From NCBI GenBank assembly GCA_938036405.1, contig CALHPT010000117.1:1-10626 (forward strand): DNA of 10,626 bases, in the 5' to 3' direction. The notes below the pieces were generated by a model. The model worked only from the letters and a program-made list of their open reading frames with translations. It searched no databases and was not told the DNA's origin. Source of the DNA: an uncultured Tannerella sp. Lineage in GTDB: Bacteria; Bacteroidota; Bacteroidia; Bacteroidales; Tannerellaceae. Positions 6,666 through 10,626 of this stretch are shown piece after piece. Position numbers and translations under genes: made by a program. Each line of letters begins with the position of its first letter. Within the stretch, counting starts at the first letter, position 1.

Positions 6666-7660
6666 AAGATGTGTTTCATATTATAGATGGACAACCCGTG
6701 CAGCCCCACGAGGATGGCCGCCAACGAGGCGACGGCCACGCCGACAGGCACAACCGACAGCCACACGGCCGACCCCACGATCAACACGCCCGCCACTACA
6801 ATAGACGTGAGCAGATGAGGATAAAAGGCATAGGCGGCGTAAAGAAGCACCATCGCCACATAGACCGACAGGCCCGCTACGCCGGCCAACCACCCCGCGC
6901 GATCGGGGAAGGCTGCGACTGACAGCGACAGACTCCAGCCGAGCGGAATGAGCGTGCAGAGCGCACCCTCCGTGGCCTTGCGACGCACGAGGTACGCGGC
7001 GCTTCGGTAAACGCGCAGGAAGGGCGACGGATCCGGGCGCCTGTAATAGACCGTCAAGGCGGGTGCGCAAACCATCACGCCTATGGACACACCAGCCATG
7101 TCTGCATTGCCGTTCGCGAGAGCGAGGAGCAGCAGCGCACCCCCGATCAGGCCGGCCCACAGCGCCCCCGACCGATAGCCTGCGATCCACACGTAGGCCG
7201 CAGCAAGTGGCCCACCGAAACGCAGTCGCCGAAGGATCGCCCCTCCGTTCGCGGAGAGGTGGCGCAGGCGATAGCACGACAGCATCGTCGTGACCGCCGT
7301 GCCCACCGTCGCTGCCAACAGCCCTGCCCACGCATCGAGCAGGAAGAAGGGCACGGACAGCAATAGGCAGCGACCGACGAAGACAAACGCGGGACGTATG
7401 CCCAGCTCGTCAAGCAGCGCCAGCTCCGTGCGTCCTATGCAGCACACGCCGGTGCCAACGGCGACAAATACGCCTACCGCCCATCCCGCGACCGACGTCT
7501 CATGAGGCAGTTCCGCCCGATGCAATCCGTAACCGACGGCTACGGCAATGGCCGCAAACAGCATCTTGGCCACCACAGGCAACGCACCGAACAGCCGCGC
7601 CACGGATCGCAGTCGCAGCCCGAGGTAGAGGCGGTAAGAATGGAGAGAGGTTGGATTCAT
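6650..7660 (-). CDS. Polytopic membrane protein, probable ABC permease partner
   Basis: A 336-residue, very hydrophobic protein with about eight to ten likely membrane helices, for example near 24-45, 58-75, 92-128, 150-183, 188-205, 232-250, 256-281 and 284-322. Basic loops such as RLRHLSANGGAILRRLR (131-147) and YRRPD (206-210) lie between helices. I do not recognise a named family. Its 16-bp overlap with the ATPase gene downstream argues that it is the permease of that transporter. I chose the Met at 7660 because the sequence before it is a 42-bp tandem repeat and a likely promoter. The frame stays open to 7897, but that extension encodes only repeats. A near-match -7 box (TTCATTTG) sits 28-35 bp upstream. 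Substrate and direction of transport are unknown. Confidence 0.85.
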   Translation of the reverse strand: MNPTSLHSYRLYLGLRLRSVARLFGALPVVAKMLFAAIAVAVGYGLHRAELPHETSVAGWAVGVFVAVGTGVCCIGRTELALLDELGIRPAFVFVGRCLLLSVPFFLLDAWAGLLAATVGTAVTTMLSCYRLRHLSANGGAILRRLRFGGPLAAAYVWIAGYRSGALWAGLIGGALLLLALANGNADMAGVSIGVMVCAPALTVYYRRPDPSPFLRVYRSAAYLVRRKATEGALCTLIPLGWSLSLSVAAFPDRAGWLAGVAGLSVYVAMVLLYAAYAFYPHLLTSIVVAGVLIVGSAVWLSVVPVGVAVASLAAILVGLHGLSIYNMKHILWPTT

Positions 7661-7687
7661 CACAGATTGCTTCTTGTTCCGTGGTCG

Positions 7688-7695
7688 CAAATGAA
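7688..7695 (-). promoter_or_regulatory. Possible -7 box for the membrane protein/ABC gene pair
   Basis: On the minus strand the octamer TTCATTTG differs from TAnnTTTG at one fixed position (T for A). It ends 27 bp before the ATG at 7660, about the same distance as the ligA and hpt boxes. It is weaker evidence than those exact matches. Confidence 0.35.
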
Positions 7696-7725
7696 CAACG
7701 CCCACGCCAAACGTTGCGCCAGGGA

Positions 7726-7872
7726 CTCGCATGCCGTGCAAAGCCCCAAACTCGCCGGGTTTTACTACTCGCATGCCGTGCAAGGCCCCAAACTCGCCGG
7801 GTTTTACTACTCGCACGCCGTGCAAGGCCCCAAACTCGCCGGGTTTTGCTACTCGCATGCCGTGCAAGGCCC
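7726..7872. repeat. 42-bp tandem repeat, three full copies plus a half copy
   Basis: Units start at 7726, 7768 and 7810, exactly 42 bp apart; a fourth at 7852 matches for 21 bp and then diverges. Each begins CTCGCATGCCGTGCAA and ends CGCCGGGTTTTACTA. Units 1 and 2 differ at one base, and unit 3 differs from unit 2 at two. Each full unit can form a small hairpin from AAACTC, GCC and GGGTTT. The near identity implies recent duplication or homogenisation. There are no unique spacers, so it is not a CRISPR array. Confidence 0.93.
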
Positions 7873-7876
7873 GAAA

Positions 7877-7891
7877 GGCGCCAGGGGCGCC
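7877..7891. repeat. GGCGCC hairpin at the point where the tandem repeat breaks off
   Basis: GGCGCC at 7877-7882 and again at 7886-7891 flank AGG. The six-base word is self-complementary, so the pair can form a 6-bp all-GC hairpin with a 3-nt loop. It begins 4 bp after the fourth repeat unit loses similarity. Confidence 0.5.
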
Positions 7892-7924
7892 GGCCAAGTT
7901 TGCTGGCTACACAGGATAACCCAC

Positions 7925-7953
7925 CCGGGTTTTGCATCTCGCATGCCATGCAA
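7925..7953. repeat. Diverged extra copy of the 42-bp repeat core
   Basis: CGGGTTTTGCATCTCGCATGCCATGCAA repeats the junction of two tandem units (end CGGGTTTTGCTA, then CTCGCATGCCGTGCAA) with small changes. It lies 86 bp after the fourth unit start, out of register by 2 bp. The changes create a perfect inverted repeat, TTGCAT (7932-7937) with ATGCAA (7948-7953). Confidence 0.7.
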
Positions 7954-8059
7954 GGGCAAAATGGGATCATCGAGAGAGATGGTTGCCCGTGTTGCCCGTA
8001 AAGATCTATCGCTGACATGAATCATGGCACGGGCTTTGTAGTTTCCGCGGGCGCGCTGC

Positions 8060-8121
8060 GATAACGTACACCTATATATAATAGGTCGACGCTCCGGCCG
8101 TGATCGGGGCACGGCGTTATC
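8060..8121. promoter_or_regulatory. Nested dyads upstream of lon (candidate operators)
   Basis: Three perfect inverted repeats fall in 62 bp. ACCTAT-N5-ATAGGT is at 8070-8086. GCCGTG-N7-CACGGC is at 8097-8115, ending 2 bp before the -7 box. GATAACG at 8060-8066 pairs with CGTTATC at 8115-8121, which overlaps the -7 box. None matches CIRCE or HAIR heat-shock operators. Position suggests regulator binding, but no regulator is identified. Confidence 0.4.
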
Positions 8122-8125
8122 TTTG
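8118..8125 (+). promoter_or_regulatory. Bacteroidota -7 promoter box for lon
   Basis: TATCTTTG, identical to the hpt box and an exact TAnnTTTG match. It ends 33 bp before the lon ATG at 8159. The leader between is A-rich (eight A at 8147-8154), typical of Bacteroidota starts that lack a Shine-Dalgarno. No clear -33 element is seen. Confidence 0.62.
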
Positions 8126-8158
8126 CGAGCCATTTTTAAGAAGAAGAAAAAAAACAGG

Positions 8159-10612
8159 ATGAGTAAGAAAGCAAGAGAGAAGTTATACGTGTCGGACACG
8201 CACGACATAGACGAATCAATGGGCGCTGTGATGCCCATACTGATGGATTGCGATAAGGATGAAGATTTCTCGGAAGGTATGGACAAGGTGGGCGAGACGC
8301 TCCCCATCTTGCCGCTACGCAACATGGTGCTCTTCCCCGGCGTGGCCATGCCCATCCTCTTGGGCCGACCGAAGTCGATGCGCCTGATCCGTGAGGCTTC
8401 ACAGCGGAAGATCTTAGTCGGTGTCGTCTGCCAAAAAAATGAGGAGGTGGAGGAGCCCGGCCTGGACGACCTCTACCCGATCGGCACCGTGGCCGAAGTG
8501 TTGCGTGTGCTGGAGATGCCCGACGGATCGACGACGGCCATCCTGCAGGGACGCAAACGCATGGCCCTACACAGCCTCGTCGACACGGAGCCTTACCTCA
8601 ACGGCGCCATCTCGGTGCTCGACGATCAGCCCGCGAGCAAGGACGACCGCGAGTATGAAGCCCTCATCTCTACCATCAAGGATCTCACGATAAAGATGAT
8701 CGAAGCGGCTGGCGATCCGCCCCGCGAGCTGGTCTTCTCCATCCGCAACATGCAGAACACGATGTTCATGCTCGGCTTTGCCTGCTGCCACATCGTGGCC
8801 AAGCCGGACGAGAAGCAGGAGCTGCTGGCCATCGACGACGTGAAGAACCGCGCCTACCGATTGCTCTTCATCCTCAACCGCGAGTATCAGCTGATCGAGC
8901 TCAAGACGTCGATTCAAATGAAGACGCATGAGGACATCAACAAGCAGCAGAAGGAGTACTTCCTGCAGCAGCAGATGAAGGCCATTCAGGAGGAGCTGGG
9001 CGGCAGCATGAACGACATCGAGATCCGCGAGCTGCGCGCGCAGGCCAAGAAGAAAAAGTGGCCCAAGGAGGTCGGTGAGACGTTCGAAAAGGAGCTGGCC
9101 AAGCTCGAGCGCATCCATCCACAGTCGCCCGACTACTCCATCCAGTCGCAATACGTGCAGACGATCGTCGGCCTGCCGTGGGGCACCTACAGCCGCGACA
9201 ACTTCAGCCTGCCGCACGCCCAACGCGTCCTCGACCGCGATCATTACGGCATGGAGAAGGTCAAGGAGCGCATCATCGAACATCTGGCTGTGCTCAAGCT
9301 CAAGCGCGACCTGCGCTCGCCCATCCTCTGCCTCTACGGCCCTCCGGGCGTCGGCAAGACGTCGCTCGGACGATCCGTGGCCGAAGCACTCGGGCGCAAA
9401 TACGTGCGCGTCTCGCTGGGCGGCCTGCACGACGAGGCCGAGATCCGAGGCCACCGACGCACCTACATCGGCGCCATGATGGGCCGCATCCTGCAAAACC
9501 TGCAAAAGGCGGGCACGTCGAACCCCGTCTTCGTGCTCGACGAGGTGGACAAGGTGGGCAGCGACTTTAAGGGCGACCCGGCATCGGCCCTCCTCGAAGT
9601 GCTCGACCCGGAGCAGAACACCACCTTCCACGACAACTATCTCGACATCGATTACGACCTGAGCAAGATCCTCTTCATCGCCACGGCCAACAACCTGAAC
9701 ACGATCTCGCAGCCCCTGCTCGACCGCATGGAGCTGATCGAGGTCAGCGGCTACATCCTGGAGGAGAAGATCGAGATCGCCATGCGTCACCTGATCCCCA
9801 AACAGATGGAGGCACACGGCATCACGAAGGGCACCGTGCGCTTCCACCGAAACACGGTGCGCGCCATCATCGACTCCTACACGCGGGAGAGCGGCGTCAG
9901 GGCGTTGGAGAAGAAGATCGCCAAGATCATGCGGCGGTTGGCGCGCAAGATTGCCTCGGACGAGGCCGTGCCCGCGGTGCTCAAGGTGGACCACCTCCGG
10001 GAGTATCTCGGGCCGGTGGAGTACACCCGCGACAAGTATCAAGACAACCGTTACGCGGGCGTCGTCACGGGGTTGGCCTGGACGGCCGTCGGGGGCGAGA
10101 TCCTCTTCGTGGAGTCGAGCCTGAGCCGCGGCAAGAGCGCCAAGCTGACCATCACGGGCAACCTGGGCGACGTGATGAAGGAGTCGGCCATCTTGGCCCT
10201 GGAATACGTCCACTCGCACGCCGCACAGCTCGGCATCGAGGAGTCGCTGTTTGAGAATTGGAACGTGCACATCCACGTGCCCGAGGGCGCCATCCCGAAA
10301 GACGGTCCGAGCGCGGGAATCACCATGGTGACGTCGCTCGTCTCCACCTTCACGCGCCGCAAGGTGAAGAGCAACCTGGCCATGACGGGCGAGATCACGC
10401 TCCGCGGCAAGGTGCTCCCCGTGGGCGGGATCAAGGAGAAGATCCTTGCAGCCAAGCGGGCCGGCATCCGCGAGATCGTGCTCTGCGAGGAGAATCGCAA
10501 AGACGTAGAGGAGATCAACCAGACCTACGTCGAGGGCTTGACGTTCCACTACGTGGCCGACATCATGCAAGTGATCGACACGGCACTGCTCGACGAGAAA
10601 GTGAAGGATTGA
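8159..10612 (+). CDS. lon: ATP-dependent protease Lon
   Basis: Cytoplasmic AAA+ serine protease that degrades misfolded and regulatory proteins. It is 817 residues from the ATG at 8159. A charged extension (1-45) precedes the substrate-binding LON domain (about 48-250), which begins LPILPLRNMVLFPGVAMPI. A coiled region with KQQKEYFLQQQMKAIQEELG (262-281) follows. Walker A GPPGVGKT is at 394-401 and Walker B VFVLDEVD at 457-464. The proteolytic domain (about 625-805) has the catalytic S718 in KDGPSAG and K761 in GGIKEKILAA. All catalytic residues are present and the length is normal. The frame is open upstream to a TTG at 8123, but that codon overlaps the -7 box, so it cannot be the start. lon has its own promoter region with several dyads. 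The gene ends 14 bp before the window edge, with no terminator yet visible. Confidence 0.98.
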   Translation: MSKKAREKLYVSDTHDIDESMGAVMPILMDCDKDEDFSEGMDKVGETLPILPLRNMVLFPGVAMPILLGRPKSMRLIREASQRKILVGVVCQKNEEVEEPGLDDLYPIGTVAEVLRVLEMPDGSTTAILQGRKRMALHSLVDTEPYLNGAISVLDDQPASKDDREYEALISTIKDLTIKMIEAAGDPPRELVFSIRNMQNTMFMLGFACCHIVAKPDEKQELLAIDDVKNRAYRLLFILNREYQLIELKTSIQMKTHEDINKQQKEYFLQQQMKAIQEELGGSMNDIEIRELRAQAKKKKWPKEVGETFEKELAKLERIHPQSPDYSIQSQYVQTIVGLPWGTYSRDNFSLPHAQRVLDRDHYGMEKVKERIIEHLAVLKLKRDLRSPILCLYGPPGVGKTSLGRSVAEALGRKYVRVSLGGLHDEAEIRGHRRTYIGAMMGRILQNLQKAGTSNPVFVLDEVDKVGSDFKGDPASALLEVLDPEQNTTFHDNYLDIDYDLSKILFIATANNLNTISQPLLDRMELIEVSGYILEEKIEIAMRHLIPKQMEAHGITKGTVRFHRNTVRAIIDSYTRESGVRALEKKIAKIMRRLARKIASDEAVPAVLKVDHLREYLGPVEYTRDKYQDNRYAGVVTGLAWTAVGGEILFVESSLSRGKSAKLTITGNLGDVMKESAILALEYVHSHAAQLGIEESLFENWNVHIHVPEGAIPKDGPSAGITMVTSLVSTFTRRKVKSNLAMTGEITLRGKVLPVGGIKEKILAAKRAGIREIVLCEENRKDVEEINQTYVEGLTFHYVADIMQVIDTALLDEKVKD

Positions 10613-10626
10613 TCAGGGTTTTCAGC

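Larger units (their letters stand above)
7661..8158. other. Divergent intergenic region between the membrane protein gene and lon
   Basis: 498 bp without a supportable gene. From left to right it holds a possible minus-strand promoter (7688-7695), a 42-bp tandem repeat (7726-7872), a GC-rich hairpin (7877-7891), a motif shared with the ligA-hpt region (7896-7918), a diverged extra repeat core (7925-7953), then about 110 bp with no structure I can name. The lon control region (8060-8125) and an A-rich leader follow. Several frames are open across the repeats only because the period is a multiple of three. Confidence 0.6.

Noticed and set aside
7661..7897. 79-residue repeat-coded N-terminal extension of the membrane protein
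   Set aside because: It consists mostly of the 42-bp tandem repeat and a likely promoter; kept only as a low-interest finding.
7726..7953. CRISPR array from evenly spaced direct repeats
   Set aside because: The units are contiguous 42-bp tandem copies without unique spacers, and no cas gene is nearby.
8123..8158. TTG start of lon 12 codons upstream
   Set aside because: The TTG overlaps the -7 box TATCTTTG, so it would lie upstream of the transcript start.
8567..10570. 667-codon open frame antisense to lon
   Set aside because: It mirrors lon codon bias in GC-rich DNA; its His-, Asp- and Leu-rich translation has no domain, and lon on the other strand is beyond doubt.

Overview
This window looks like chromosomal housekeeping DNA from a GC-rich member of the Bacteroidota, probably Bacteroidales. 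Three things point there. The protein types fit: a short adenylate kinase without a zinc LID, a Lon protease with a charged N-terminal extension, and a DUF6913-like protein beside LigA and DapA. The octamer TAnnTTTG, the Bacteroidota -7 promoter box, lies just upstream of ligA, hpt and lon. Starts lack clear Shine-Dalgarno sequences. A Tannerella-like genus is possible, but I cannot prove genus from the sequence.

Layout. On the minus strand, reading leftwards from 3243, is a tight cluster: ligA (NAD-dependent DNA ligase), a small DUF6913-like gene coupled to it by an ATGA overlap, and dapA (dihydrodipicolinate synthase), which runs off the left edge. A 331-bp divergent intergenic region (3244-3574) holds both promoters, a long hairpin and degenerate GC-rich repeats. 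On the plus strand, hpt, adk and obgE follow with gaps of 21 and 15 bp, forming a purine-salvage/nucleotide/ribosome-GTPase operon. It ends at a strong, probably bidirectional hairpin terminator (5913-5965).

The terminator is shared with a convergent minus-strand pair: a polytopic membrane protein (start 7660) and an ABC ATPase overlapping its end by 16 bp. Together they look like a small ABC-2-type transporter of unknown substrate. A 498-bp divergent intergenic region (7661-8158) follows. It carries three full copies and one partial copy of a 42-bp tandem repeat, a diverged fifth core, a GC-rich hairpin and, next to the lon promoter, several perfect dyads. The last gene is lon, complete, ending 14 bp before the window edge.

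The coding genes are ordinary. The parts the genes do not explain are the two divergent intergenic regions: the 42-bp tandem repeat, a shared motif suggesting that both regions hold members of one dispersed repeat family, and the nested inverted repeats at the lon promoter. I found no RNA gene, CRISPR array, insertion sequence or clear novel enzyme system.
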